From Dactylonectria macrodidyma (lineage: Eukaryota > Ascomycota > Sordariomycetes > Hypocreales > Nectriaceae), in assembly GCA_020744425.1 (NCBI GenBank), contig JAGMUV010000049.1, positions 62,001 to 126,000 on the forward strand: 64,000 nt of DNA, in the 5' to 3' direction. The notes under the pieces are model-generated. The model was not told the origin of the DNA, searched no databases, and worked only from the letters and a program-made list of their open reading frames with translations. Of the stretch, positions 32,091 through 43,528 are shown one piece after another (positions within the stretch are counted from its first letter, which is position 1; each line of letters starts with the position of its first letter). The position numbers and the translations under genes were made by a program.

Positions 32091-33314
32091 TCAGGCTTCC
32101 AAAAGCCATTCTACACCTTGAGTTAGATCCTGCTTCCACTTAATGCTTGAGGGAAGCCCTGGGAAGTTCCAAAATATATGCGGAAGCCCCGGATAAATGT
32201 CCAGTTTCGTTTGAACGCTGTTCCTGCGCAAGACCTTTTCATACAGAAGACCTTCGTCACGTAGAGGATCCAAACCAGTGACTTGGAAATAAGCCTTTGG
32301 AAGCCCACTGAGATTGGGATGCAACAATGGGGAGGCCTTTGGGTCCGTCCAGTCCCCGACTTGGTAATGACCTGTACTCGATTATTAGAGTGAAATAATG
32401 GACGGAGGTGAGACCCAACCTTCGAAAATCTCCAACGATTTAATATTGATGACCGGCGCGTTGGCGTTTTGTTCCACTGACTGGAGTTCATCCTTGTATT
32501 CCTCGGGAACATGGTTGCGGTTAACAACAGAAGGACACGATAAAAGCTGGCCTGTGATGGGCGGGTCCATCCTCTCATCGCGAGCAAGCTGCGAGATTAC
32601 TGCCGCAAAATTACTGCCTCCAGAAAAGCCTCCCACCACAAATCCTCGCTTTGGGTTGATTTTCAAGGACTCGTAGTTTGTGGCAATCTATCGACTCAAT
32701 TAATCGTGGGTCTGTGGTTAGGGATCGCGGCTTACCCATTTGACAACATCATAACTATCGTGCAAGCCGACGGGGAAAGGGTGTTCCGGAGCCAACCGAT
32801 AGTCAACGTTGAAGACTGCTGCGTGACAACTGTCTGCAATGACACGAGATGAGACTGCCATGTGTGTCAGCTTTATCGCCGTCATCAAAGACGCGTAGGG
32901 AATTCTTACCTTCTTCATTATCGAGGTTTCCCAACGCGAATCCACCACCATGGAAGCTAGAATTGTTACTCAGGTACTCTGTAGGCCTATCCTATCTACT
33001 TACATGACAACTACCGGCAAGCCTACTGCGCCCCGGGGCTTGTAGAATCGCACTGCAATCTGTGCTCCGTCTCGGACAGGAACACTCAGGTCCTCAACTT
33101 TGAGACTCTCTCTTGGCATTGGCGTCTTTTCATTCATAGCAGCCTTCGTTCGTGCCATAGATGTTCGAAGAAATTCTAGAGATCCTTCCAGCGGCGGGGG
33201 CGCCTTGGCTGCGAACTTTGGGCATGGTCAATAGAGCAAGACAACACCGAAGAAGAAAGATCATACGTCAAGCCATTCCTGCTTAGCTTCGCTCATGTAT
33301 GCGTGTTCGGCCAT
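32091..33314 (-). CDS. HSL-type alpha/beta hydrolase, carboxylesterase (cluster 1)
   Basis: Serine esterase of the hormone-sensitive-lipase class (PF07859), cleaving carboxylic esters. Six exons, 33314-33267, 33215-33004, 32956-32910, 32854-32736, 32687-32420 and 32371-32091, give 324 residues with an exact codon sum. The oxyanion-hole motif FHGGG is at about residues 88-92, followed by [12 protein letters not shown], the nucleophile elbow GGFSGGSN (Ser about 164), the acid in GLDPLRDEG and the His in GLPHIFWNF. All triad positions are intact. It shares a 691-bp divergent promoter with the SDR. Next to a BVMO, an esterase that hydrolyses the BVMO product is a recurrent arrangement; the substrate is unknown. 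Confidence 0.92.
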
Positions 33315-34005
33315 TGTGACTTTAAGATTGCTGCAGCTTGTTTTTATGATGAGAAGTATAAACTTGTGAAGGATTATCGAGAATGTGTTGGAAGAATCTC
33401 TCTGTCTCTTTCTTTCACCGCACATGAAGTACAGAAGAAGGATTGATATGGGGCTGCAAGTTTGGGTGAATGGAGTGGAAAGCTCTGTCCAATTGGTATC
33501 AACCTTCCGCGGCCGAGGCCGGCCCAATGGGGACAGTCATGGTTTTCAGAGCTAGCTATTGGGCGACTGAACTTTCCTGAAAACATAAGAAAGAAGCCAT
33601 TGCAGGCTGAGTTGTGATTTACACCATCCCTGTAAACCTCTAAGAGCTCCTACTACATTGCCGAGGATCAATCTTGATGTCTCCACTTCCCGCGGAAGCG
33701 ATTGATTTCGGTCTCCACTTCCCGCGGCTTCCATTTACGGCTTGGCCGAGCCCCGAAAGCAAAGTAAGCTAGACAGCAAGCCTCACCAGAGATCGCGGAT
33801 TCACAAACCTGGGTTCCGCGGTAAAGGAGATGATGGACTCTGGGAAAAGTGGTGACGTGCTGTTGGCCTGACGGGATACCCTGGCGCAAACGTATGTTGT
33901 GACGCCAAGTAGCATGGCTTCCCTGTGATTATATTATGCTTCGCTGAATATCACCAGTGGTGACCAGACAACCTATTGCACAAACCCCATTAATTGAGAA
34001 CAAAA
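33315..34005. promoter_or_regulatory. Divergent promoter, esterase / SDR
   Basis: 691 bp between two divergent starts. It holds four CCGCGG palindromes (33507-33512, 33690-33695, 33722-33727, 33816-33821). Two of them are the ends of a perfect 17-bp direct repeat, GTCTCCACTTCCCGCGG, at 33679-33695 and 33711-33727, spaced 32 bp apart (about three helical turns). This looks like a bidirectional control region bound by a Zn2Cys6 protein. Confidence 0.6.
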
Positions 34006-35049
34006 ATGGACAGCCTCACTGGAATTTCGGAAGATTTCTCTAATAAAGTCGTCATAGTCACAGGTAGGTGCTGGTAGCCTTTGATGCTCCTCAGTTGTTC
34101 TTGGTCTAAGCTGTCATCTCTAGGCGGGTCTTCGGGAATAGGTTACGCCATTGCTAACCAATTCTCTCGACGCAATGCCAATGTCATTATCGCCGACGTC
34201 TCGAAACCGGCACACATACCTGACAAAGCAACCTTCATCAAGACGGATGTAACTAGCTGGGCGTCGCAGCTCGAATTGTTCCAGAAGGCTGTGGAGCTGC
34301 ACAAGAGGATAGACATTGTATGCGCGAATGCAGGCATATCCGAAGATAAGGAAGCCTTCCAAGACAAAGTTGACGAGCATGGCGTTCCGTTGGAGCCCAG
34401 GTGGAACACAATTCAGGTCAACTTGGTTGGAGTATGCATCAGCGCCAAGCTTGCTATTCATTTTTTGAAAAAGCACGGTGGTGGCAAAATCATTCTTACA
34501 ACTTCCCTCTCAGGTGCGTTTTGTCATTGGAACCAGAACGTTTCCAACTTGCTTATTCCTGCTACCAATAGGGTATGACGCAAGTGGCCTTCCGACTTAT
34601 GCGGCTTCCAAGCACGGCGTAAGTGTTCCTGGTCCCTGTGGCACCTGATAAACGAAGTCCGCTCATTTTTCTCAAACTAGGTCGTCGGCCTGATGCGCGG
34701 ATTGCGAGACCATTTGCCACCGTTGGGCATCACAATCAACTGTTTAGCCCCTGGCTTCACCGATACCAATATTCTCCCCTCCGAAGAGACTGTCCAGAGT
34801 CTGAAAGAGGCGGGCATCAATGTACAGAGTGCGGACACGGTGGCGTTGGCTGCGTTGTATTTTGCGTCGCCAGGTGGAGTCAACGGCAAAGCATTCGCGA
34901 TCATCAATGGAAAGTACTTTGAAGTGGAAGACGGTTTGAACCAAGCATTTCGTGGGATACTCGGCGGGGCGACAAGTAACTCGGAGAGGAAGCGCCAGGG
35001 TGGTCGTGCCCATGAGGTGGTGGATAAACTGTTCAGAGTTGACCTTTGA
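34006..35049 (+). CDS. Short-chain dehydrogenase/reductase (cluster 1)
   Basis: NAD(P)-dependent oxidoreductase for alcohol/ketone interconversion. Four exons, 34006-34063, 34124-34513, 34572-34618 and 34681-35049, give 287 residues with an exact codon sum. The classical SDR motifs are TGGSSGIG at residues 19-26, ADV after the second strand, CANAGI (about 91-96), the catalytic Ser in LTTSLSG, YAASK (Tyr-x3-Lys) and PGFTDT. An acidic residue after beta-2 (IIADV) favours NAD. The C-terminus (about 40 residues with SNSERKRQGGR) is less conserved. It is expected to supply the ketone for the BVMO, which is inference from context. Confidence 0.92.
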
Positions 35050-35385
35050 ACATGTCTTGAGGAGCTTTGGCAGATAAATCGTTGATTGATGATGAATGGG
35101 CAAAGAAAGTCTTTTCGTGGAGAGGCCGTCTGACCCGCAAACCCAATGGCACAATACTCTACTCCGCACAGATGCGGGGTTCACCAATGAGAAGCTGCTA
35201 GATTCCCGCTTAATCCAAGCCTCTAAACTCAAAGCAATCATAGTTTGGTAGCACTGTAACCTAGGATATTTAATGCCGAGTTTGGGACCCCCGCTTCATC
35301 CCTTGCAATCTCCTGGGCTGCCTCACCGGACAGCTCGGCTCTGATCACGCATCACACTATCATACGGTCAATCACGATCAAGACT
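35050..35385. other. SDR 3' end and TF2 promoter
   Basis: A 336-bp gap without a gene. No CCGCGG site is present here, unlike the enzyme promoters. Confidence 0.5.
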
Positions 35386-37776
35386 ATGGAAGGAGCCTTT
35401 ACATTCCTCGCAAACGCGCCAAATGGCACCAATACCTCGACGCGTGGTGAAAAGCGTGGTCGGAAGCGTGCTGTAGAAGCGTGTGCCGGCTGTCGCGCTC
35501 GCAAGGTTCGATGTGATGTCATCGGCCAATTCCCTTGCGTACGATGCCAGCTCGAAGGATGTGATTGTGTCACGACGGCGAAACAGCGCTCGTACGTATT
35601 TCCTACCTCGCCTTGGGGGTGTTTCCTGCTTACCGTTGTTGCCTGCTCCTCCAGGACAAGCACATCCGACTCAAGGGTTGTACATCAGCAGCAAAACGAC
35701 TTTTTCCTAGCTTCACACTTTGGATTCTCACCCGCAACTTTGGCTTTAACGTCGATGCCACTTGATACGATTGTAGGCGATACTAGCCTAGACATAGGGT
35801 ACAACAATCCTGGAGGCTTGAACTACTGTCTAACCGATCCGCCGACGCCGGAGAGAGAGCGAGAAGGCGCCAACACCATTGCAGAAGCCCTTGCGATGGG
35901 GGATTCTCCGTTCATTGATCCGACCTTCACTCAAGAATTCTCTCCTTTGGCCCAATTGGATGGGTCGGACATGTACAAGCTATCGCATTTGGCTGAGGAT
36001 GACGTGGCCTACCTAAAATCCAAGAATGTCTTCAACCTCCCACCAAAAGAGGTACAAGACGAGCTCGTCAACAACTACTTTCTCTACATCCACCCACTTC
36101 TACCCATCATGAAGGAAAAGGATTTTCGCGATGATTATGAGACCAATCTCAGCGGGACAAGTTTACTCTTGTACAGAGCAATGATTTTCGTCGCAACTTC
36201 TGTATGACTAATTACCCTACACTACTCCTTTAGCTAACCTTTTGGGCGCAGTACATGTCGAAAAAACACCTTGAAATGTGCGAATTCAATTCAATCAGCG
36301 AAGCTCAAGACGCACACTTTACCCGAGCAAAGGTCAGATTATTGTGTCTTCTTACTCCGGTCCATTCGTATCACTGTGATCCATGGCTAATTCCGCCACA
36401 GTTGTTGTACGACTTTGACGCAGAGAGGAACATCTTACCGCGTCTGCAAGCTACTCTGTTGTTCTCTTATTGGGCACCACAACTCAAGCAAAGTCCCTCC
36501 CGGATAAACATTCACTGGCTCAGCCTAGCCATTGTGATGGCCAAGGAGCTGGGCATGCATCAAGATGCCGGCGCTGAGTTGGCGGATAAAAAGCTCAGGA
36601 GGAGAATTTGGTGGAGCTGCATTTTCAGAGATGTAGTTCTTGCCTTTACCTACAGACGACCTCCTATGATTCACGCTGTTGACCATGTCAGCAGCCCTCT
36701 CTATATCGAAGATGTTCTCGATGGTCTTCAAGGCTCTTTGGCATACTCCGAACCCGCAACACGGGTCCTAGCCAAATTATTCATACGTCTTAGTAATTTG
36801 GCAGCTATTGCTTCTCGACTTTTAGAGTCGAGGTATTCTCCACGGTCTTGCACAACCACAGCAGGAGACCCATCTTCAACTATGTTAGATGGTATACTGG
36901 ATATGGAACGGTCAAACACCGAGTTCAAAATGTGGAAGCATGCCTTTATGGCCGAGGACTTTAGCTACTTGGACTCGGAAGAAGGTGCCTATCGACCCTT
37001 GATGCTACATCGGAATTTCATCCTCATCTTACACAAGTAAGCTATAGCCGATTAACCATGGCCTTGTCCAATTATTTACACTTGCACAAAGCTAATTGCC
37101 GTCTACTTAGTGCTTTCATTATAATCGCAAATCAGCCCCGGCGTTCATTCCTGGACACCTCTTCAACTCTCTGGAACGAAGGTATCCAGGAGGTCCTCAC
37201 GACGTCTTGGGAGCGAACGACCAACGCCGCATCGGAGATATCAGCACTTGTCAAGGAATTAATTCAACTTGGTCTTGTTAGAATTTTCCCAATCTCCTTG
37301 TAAGCACATTCAGATAACAGAATATTCCCCTACGGGCTATTCTTTAATAATTCGACCTTTCGCTAATTTACTCTAACAGCAGCTCAATTATCGCCAGCGC
37401 GGCTATAATCCAGTCTCTCGCGGCCCAGATGGAGAATCAGAAGCAGTTGGACAATAATTCACCAATGCGCATCTGTCTCTATGCTCTCGACGCAATGAAG
37501 CAACGGTTTCCCATAGTCCACGACCTTGGCCGAACTCTCGATGCAATCATGAAACTGAACCCCGATAATCTCACCCAGGCGATCACACTAGCCCGACAGC
37601 GAGGTGAATCCCTAAGGACACCATCTCAAACGTCAGAGAAAACACTCAGCGAGTTTTCGAATATCTTTGCCATTCTCAATTTTTTCGATACATCTGTTGC
37701 AATCCAAGGAGCAGTGTCCAAAAGCGGCTTACCAAACGAGACGTTCATCAGCTCTGTATCTAAGATGTCACCTTAA
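35386..37776 (+). CDS. Zn(II)2Cys6 transcription factor (cluster 1, TF2)
   Basis: Binuclear-cluster regulator of 684 residues. Exons are 35386-35591, 35655-36201, 36252-36332, 36402-37036, 37111-37299 and 37380-37776; the coding sum is exact. The zinc cluster is at residues 33-61: CAGCRARKVRC, then C-x2-C and a final C. The middle region has FNLPPKEVQDELVNNYFLYIHPLLPIMKEKDF, LLYDFDAERN and KLRRRIWWSCIFRD. It matches TF1 in this region and has the same 81-nt third exon, so the two share ancestry. Introns 1 (63 nt) and 3 (69 nt) are multiples of three and free of stops, so retention would only add 21 or 23 residues. It lies downstream of the SDR on the same strand and forms the right edge of the cluster. 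Confidence 0.88.
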
Positions 37777-38502
37777 CTGGCCATCCTCACCGGCTCCACG
37801 CAGCCTAGCAGCTCCCGGAACCAGAGCTCATATCAGTCGCTCTAAATCCGGCGGAGGAGCTCTGTATCCGACGGAGGAATTCTGGCCCATTGTCTTGTTC
37901 TGACCCAGCTTCCAAACGCTGAGCAAGCTTCATCAGCAACCTCTCCTCTTTTTTGATAAAGCTAATGTCATCGGCATCAATGGCTCCGCTATTGAGGAGC
38001 AGTCAGCAGATGAAGATGGCTAGATACACTTTTTGGATGTTGCTAAGGGCGGCATGGCAGCTGGAGTGAAAGCCGCCTACGCCGGGCAGCCCGGTTGTTT
38101 GAAGATGCAGCTTGTATTTAGCGTGTTTGATCGCTCCATCGTCGAGAGCATTGGGGTAGCTGTTCGTGTAGGCAAGGCAGCTCTGGCTGTTGTCGTGTCG
38201 CTACAAGACACAACGGATGACTGGGAATGCAGGCCGCGTGTTCGTCGTGTTGCTCATGGAGTTACCCGTGTGTTGGTTTGGGGTTGGTGTGAAGAAGTGA
38301 GCTAGCCTGACTTGTGGGCTCGGCGGAAGACAGTTTTCATATGTGCTATGGTTGAGAATAGGCTTTTTAAGAATGGCTATCAAGGTCAGAGAGAGGACCA
38401 TAGACGGATTGCAATGACAGGCTCAAGGTGTGTGGTCAATACAGACCAAAGAATTGAGAAGCTTAATGGAATACGGTTATTGCGTCTTCTGGTGCTAGGT
38501 AA
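37777..38502. other. Intergenic, no recognised gene
   Basis: A 90-codon open frame at 38033-38305 has no family motif and no exon that could be joined to it. The rest is featureless up to the transposon end. Confidence 0.5.
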
Positions 38503-40954
38503 TTATCCCTTCAAGTGTGTTAAGGCTCCCGCTAGGTCACTACAAGGATGTCTGCCCAATTAAAAAGCAAGGATGAAAGGTACATGATTCTCCGCCTAAT
38601 TTAGCCTATGCCACTTGTCCCAACAATTTTTAGAGTTACAAATTGCGACATCACATTGCTCACATCCCCAAATTGACTGATGCCTCGTTTTCTTTACTTG
38701 AGGCTTCTTAACGTTATTACTGACCGGCCCCAAAGGCTTCCTTGAGCTCTTTGACCTTGGCTTCCTAAGCTGATGACCTTGACAAGCAAGGTAACTAGAC
38801 TTTTCCCCCCTACGGACGAATTTATGTTGTGCCATAAGCGTAAATTCGTCTCCGGTCCGAAACCTCTCTCTTGACTGACTTTCATTATGGAACGCCCTAA
38901 ATAACTCGTTATGAATGCGTCGGCGCCACTCTTTCTGGCTCGTATATCGCTTCCAATGAGGCTGGCCGTGGAGTTGAAGAAGATAACTATTCACAAGGAC
39001 CACATCGAGTAGGAAGGTCCAAGTGAGGGCCTGCCAAGCGCCGCGGCGAATAGCATGATCGTAGCCCTGATATGCCCTCATCTGGTCTCCTCGATCCACA
39101 TGATTCATCTCATCATTATAAGAAGCAGCCACTGTAGGGATTGATATAAGCTTGACTGGCTCGTCACCAAAAAAACGCTGTATTGGCCGTGCTGTAGATG
39201 TCGTTGTTGACGGCCGCTTCCTCCAACGCTCACATCTTTCATCGCCCTTAAATACGGTTGATAGGAATAACACGAGGGCATTATCTTTCCACGCGATTTG
39301 GTTTACCTATAGCAAGAAAAGACAAGTTAGTAAGGAAGTCATAGCTAATAGGGTCAAGGCTTTCTACCTGGTTATCTGGGGTAGGGATGACTTTGATCTC
39401 GTTGAATTTGAATCCTGATTTCCCTGATTTATCATTCCTTTTGGCATCGGCGAGCTCCTTGAATATGCCGCAGTTAGGGCGGGCTGTGCCGGTAGCACCG
39501 TGGCCGTGCTGACGAAGAGAGAGAAAGAGGTCCGGCGATGAGAAGAGGTTATCCACAAAGACGTGATATATCGAATTCGGCAGTAGGTTTATAAGGGCAA
39601 TAACGACGCTCTGAGTCGAGTTCAACGCGATGACTTTATCCCCGTCGTCTGTGAGGACGTGGATAACTTCTTCAACCTTATCAGCCTCGCTAGCTTCCCT
39701 CTCTCGGCTGCCTCTTCCTCTTCCTCTTCCTCTGCCACGGCCGCCTCTCCCTCTTTGTGATGCTGGTTTCTCCTTCTTCGGACGTTCAACGCCAACAGGA
39801 CCGTGTTTTGCACCGGGCTGGTGCCAAATCCACCTCAGAAAGATACCAAGTTGGGCCACAACCCACACCTTGAACCCTGTGTCAGTAGGTTTGCCCGGTA
39901 TATATGTGACCTCTGAGTTCCTCCCTGTATAGCGGATCATGCCCTCATCTACAGCGAGATGAGAGCCTGGTTCACAGAGCTGCGTTGTAGCTTGCTGTAT
40001 ATGCTTAGACCACGGCTGTGCGCATTGGAAGACTGTAGGGAAGCTCTCGCTATCTTCAAACTTGGTGTGGTCAAAAGGGCGAAGGTGGCGGTGAAGGAGT
40101 TGAAATCGGTCAAACGTCATGAACTTGATGATTGAGTGTTCAGGGCGCTGATTGATACGGAAAAGAGGCGATGGCCAGGGGCCAGAGGCCCTAGGGGGCA
40201 CGAAGGGCCAGAAAGCTGCAATAGCAGGTGATGGATTGTATTGTTGTATGAAGAATGATGAAGAAGAAGCAAAGTCAGAAGGGCCCTGCAGGCCCTTTTG
40301 AGGCATTGCTCACGTGACTGATGATCCTCACGTGATTTCACGTATCACTGATCCTCTAGCTTAGGAGTCTTCCAATAGTCTCCGATCGCGATTTCCTTAT
40401 GAATTCCTACATAAATTAGGATCCCAAGCCAGATATATACTTCTGCGGCGCAGGTAGGCTTCCAGCCTTGCAGCCGTGACCGGTCTTTCAATTCATGGTC
40501 CCGGCTATCAATAGCGCCCCTTTCTAGCAAGCTGTTGACCCAGCTGTTGGTATATTGAACCCAACTGTTGACTAGGGAAAGAGGCACAAAGTGTTGGAAT
40601 AGGTATAGCGGCTCTTGGGGCAGCTGGTTGACCCTAAGATCGCGCCTTTCGATATTGAAAGGTTGGAAATTGAAGCCCCGGGTTTCGGAAGGCGGAAAAA
40701 CAGGCCGCCGGGTGCTATCGCACTCATGCTCGCGGCGGCTGTTATCTTCGTTGATGAAGGTGCGGTCGTCATAGGCATTAGCTGCCTCTGCAGGGATCGA
40801 TTGAGAGCTCATTGACGGTTACAGAATGATTTATATGATGATTTTGGTGAGAATGATTGATGATGCGTCTTAGGTTCCCCGCATGTACTGGTCATATGAC
40901 AGGGGTGGTGTGGGGCGAGGTACTTTCGGGAGCCTTAACACATTTGAAGGGATA
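38503..40954 (-). mobile_element. Complete piggyBac-like element, family A
   Basis: About 2.45 kb bounded by imperfect inverted repeats of about 28 bp (38503-38531 and 40927-40954; core TATCCCTTCAA, TGTGTTAAGGCTCCCG). Both ends read TA followed by TCCC towards the inside, like the elements at 8-12 kb; no TTAA duplication is seen. The enclosed transposase gene has three exons and no disabling mutation. It sits between cluster 1 and the receptor gene. Confidence 0.85.
38596..40812 (-). CDS. piggyBac-like transposase (DDE_Tnp_1_7), family A, intact
   Basis: Transposase of 665 residues from exons 40812-40349, 40190-39368 and 39306-38596 (introns 158 and 61 nt; exact codon sum). Catalytic Asp positions are in HLAVDEGMIRYTGR, YHVFVDNLFSS and YNDEMNHVDRGDQM. 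An unusual run of RG dipeptides (GRGGRGRGRGRG) lies between the first and second Asp. The C-terminal zinc tail is GCEQCDVAICNSKNCW. The first intron links KLEDQ to ASGPWPSPLFR, which restores the family block ending FDRFQLLHRHLRPFD. The gene may be functional; this is an inference from its integrity. Confidence 0.87.
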
Positions 40955-41987
40955 GTGCCTAATTCTGTTGCTACTGTGTACTATCTAATCGCTGCACTGC
41001 GTTGCTTCTATCTGCGAGGATATTGGCTGAGACTAGAAGAGAAAATTCTAAAAAAAAGGATAGGAATGCTTTGTGAATAGTCTCTTATTCTTTTAGCTAC
41101 CTGTAAATGAGACACCCGCTCCATGGTGTCTATTGGCTTACACTGATGTGACACTATGGCCACACTCGTCTGGTACCCCTTATTGGGCTGCATCACATAG
41201 TAATTAAACTAATGCCAACCCAATTGCCAATGCACACCCACCCGGATATCAGGCGGGAGATTCGCCAGTGGCGTTATGAGTTCTCCAAGGTCTTTGCCTT
41301 TAAAGTAGTTGTTAAAGGCTGAGTTTGGAAGTCTGAATGGCCTCTTCACTGAAAACAAATGGGGGGAAGTCACCGCTGTCAGAGCAGGGGTTGTACAGGC
41401 GCAAGCATCACAAAGATCAATTCGGCAAAAGGGGCATTAGTATGCATTAGCTTATTGAATATCTCTGCTCCCACCGGAATTAGTAGTGAGTCAGAAGTCT
41501 CCTTCATCCCGTCAGTTTGTGGACACTTCTGATAATAGTGGGCTGGGTTGCTTACTGTAGAGACTAGATACTAGATACCTTATTTACTTACATAGGGCAT
41601 CATAAGGCAAGGAAGGTACTGAGACTGCTGCACGCTTATTATGCAGTCTAATGCACCGTTTTGCCGAATTAACCTTTGTGATGCTTGCGGCCTGTACTCA
41701 CGCACACGGCATCTTTCGACTTTGTCTCATTCCCTCCGCGACTCGAGCCGTCCAAGCGCCAAACTAAAGATGAGCCCATGGAGACGGATTGAAACGCCAC
41801 ATCATCCAAGGCTGTCCTGCATGACTCAGGGCCTGACTGGTCCGCGGAACTCGGGAACTCCCCATTAGTCCCCGAATTAGCGTAGTCGGGCTTCACCCTA
41901 GCGGAGGGTTAATATATGAAGGGAATCCTTTGACCAAGGACGATATTTCCCTTGGGTTCGCATCCTCGAGCCCCTGACTGTATCGTC
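40955..41987. other. Intergenic, no recognised gene
   Basis: About 1 kb between the transposon end and the receptor gene. Short open frames at 41641-41896 overlap in opposite strands without motifs. Confidence 0.5.
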
Positions 41988-43528
41988 ATGAAGTGGATTG
42001 TACCTTTGTTGGCAGTCCTGCTGCCGTGTTCGGCGACGGCGGCAGATATTTCGACGGAAGAGCTGCTCTCCCAATTATCCCAGTGCACGGTACATCTCCC
42101 CAGCTTTGGATCGCCCGTCGCCATCACGCTAATCTGCCGAGTAGAGGTCTTGCGTGGGCGACGCGATCTCCAAATCTGACTGCAGCCTCAACAACACCGA
42201 GTGCGCATGCACTAACAAGAAGGCCTTGCCAGCGGCATTAACATGCGTGTCCGAGGGCTGTCCAGTCAAAGAAGCTTTGAGTATGTATTTATCTGCTCGA
42301 AAATCAACTTCATGCTGATTGAGCAGCGACCCAAAATTTGACCAATACCTATTGCAATGTCCCCGTCCGCGATAAGACGCGCTCACTGATCAAGCTCACA
42401 ATTATCCTCGGCGTGCTCTCGGGTAGCTCGCTTCTTTTGCGTATCACATGCAAGGTCTTTATCATGCATTCGGACTTTGGCCTTGATGACCTTTTCACCA
42501 TTCTCTCCTTCTGCTGCTGCGTTCCGTCGGTCGCGATGACCATCCACGGCACGGCTAGTCACGGATTGGGAAGGGATATTTGGACACTCGACTTTGACGA
42601 TATCACTACGTTCGGATTCTTCTTCTACCTCGTAGGAGTCTTTTATTTTCCCCTAGTCTCTCTGCTAAAGATGGCGGTGTTGTTCTTCTACCTTCGAATC
42701 TTCCTCGGACTTGCGCATAAGCTTCTCTGGGGAACAATTATCTTTAATGCTATTTACGGTATTATATTCACCTTCTTAGGAGTATTTCAATGTACTCCTA
42801 TCAGCTATTTCTGGACGAAATGGGATGGGGAACATAAGGGAACATGGTATATCAAACTGCCTTACACCCTACTTTCAAGCTCTGACATCTTCAGCCTAAG
42901 TATTAACGCAATCACCTGGGCGAATGCGGCTATTAGCATTGCCTTGGATCTATGGATGTTAGCGATTCCGCTAGGGTGCTTGCGAAGCCTGAAGCTGCAT
43001 TGGAAGAAGAAGATTGGCGTTGCTGCCATGTTTATCGTTGGAACATTGTGAGTGCCTCAAGACAGGGCTACTCGCCTCGCGGCTAACCTCTATAGTATCA
43101 CTATCGTGAGCATCATTCGTTTACAATCTCTTGTCGACTTTGGCGTTTCTCAAAATACAACCTATGACCTGACGGATATCGTCATGTGGTCCACCATCGA
43201 GACCCACGTCGGCGTCATCTGCGCATCTATGCCAGCCCTACGCATTTTACTTGTTCGACTAGTCCCGGTCCTCGGAGGTTCGTCATACGGCTCAAGAAAG
43301 CATCAGAACTATGGGGAGCAATATCAAAATCATACTCTCGGAGAGCACACTTCGCGGGGAAAGTCTATATCGAGGCCAAAGGACGACGGAATCGAGTTAC
43401 AGAGGACTTTCGAGGTCCAGTACGGCGATGGAGATGAAGCGAGGCTAGTGACATCTGAGTGCTTTAGCATAGGAGCAGGAGCAAGCACCCGCGCAGGAGC
43501 CCGTAGTACGAGCGAGGTATCACTATGA
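41988..43528 (+). CDS. CFEM-domain seven-helix receptor-like protein (PTH11 type)
   Basis: Plasma-membrane protein of the fungal PTH11-like receptor group. Four exons, 41988-42089, 42145-42280, 42327-43047 and 43096-43528, give 463 residues with an exact codon sum. A signal peptide (MKWIVPLLAVLLPCSATAA) is followed by a CFEM domain with its eight cysteines in order (QC-x3-C, DC, EC, AC, TC, GC, YC; about residues 33-100). A rhodopsin-like membrane part (PF20684 type) follows with about seven hydrophobic segments from IIHLTIILGV-like sequence to ALRILLVRLVPVL. A polar cytoplasmic tail of about 75 residues ends it. Such receptors sense surfaces or nutrients in plant-associated fungi; the ligand is unknown. 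It is flanked by repeats, with no clear partner genes. Confidence 0.9.
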
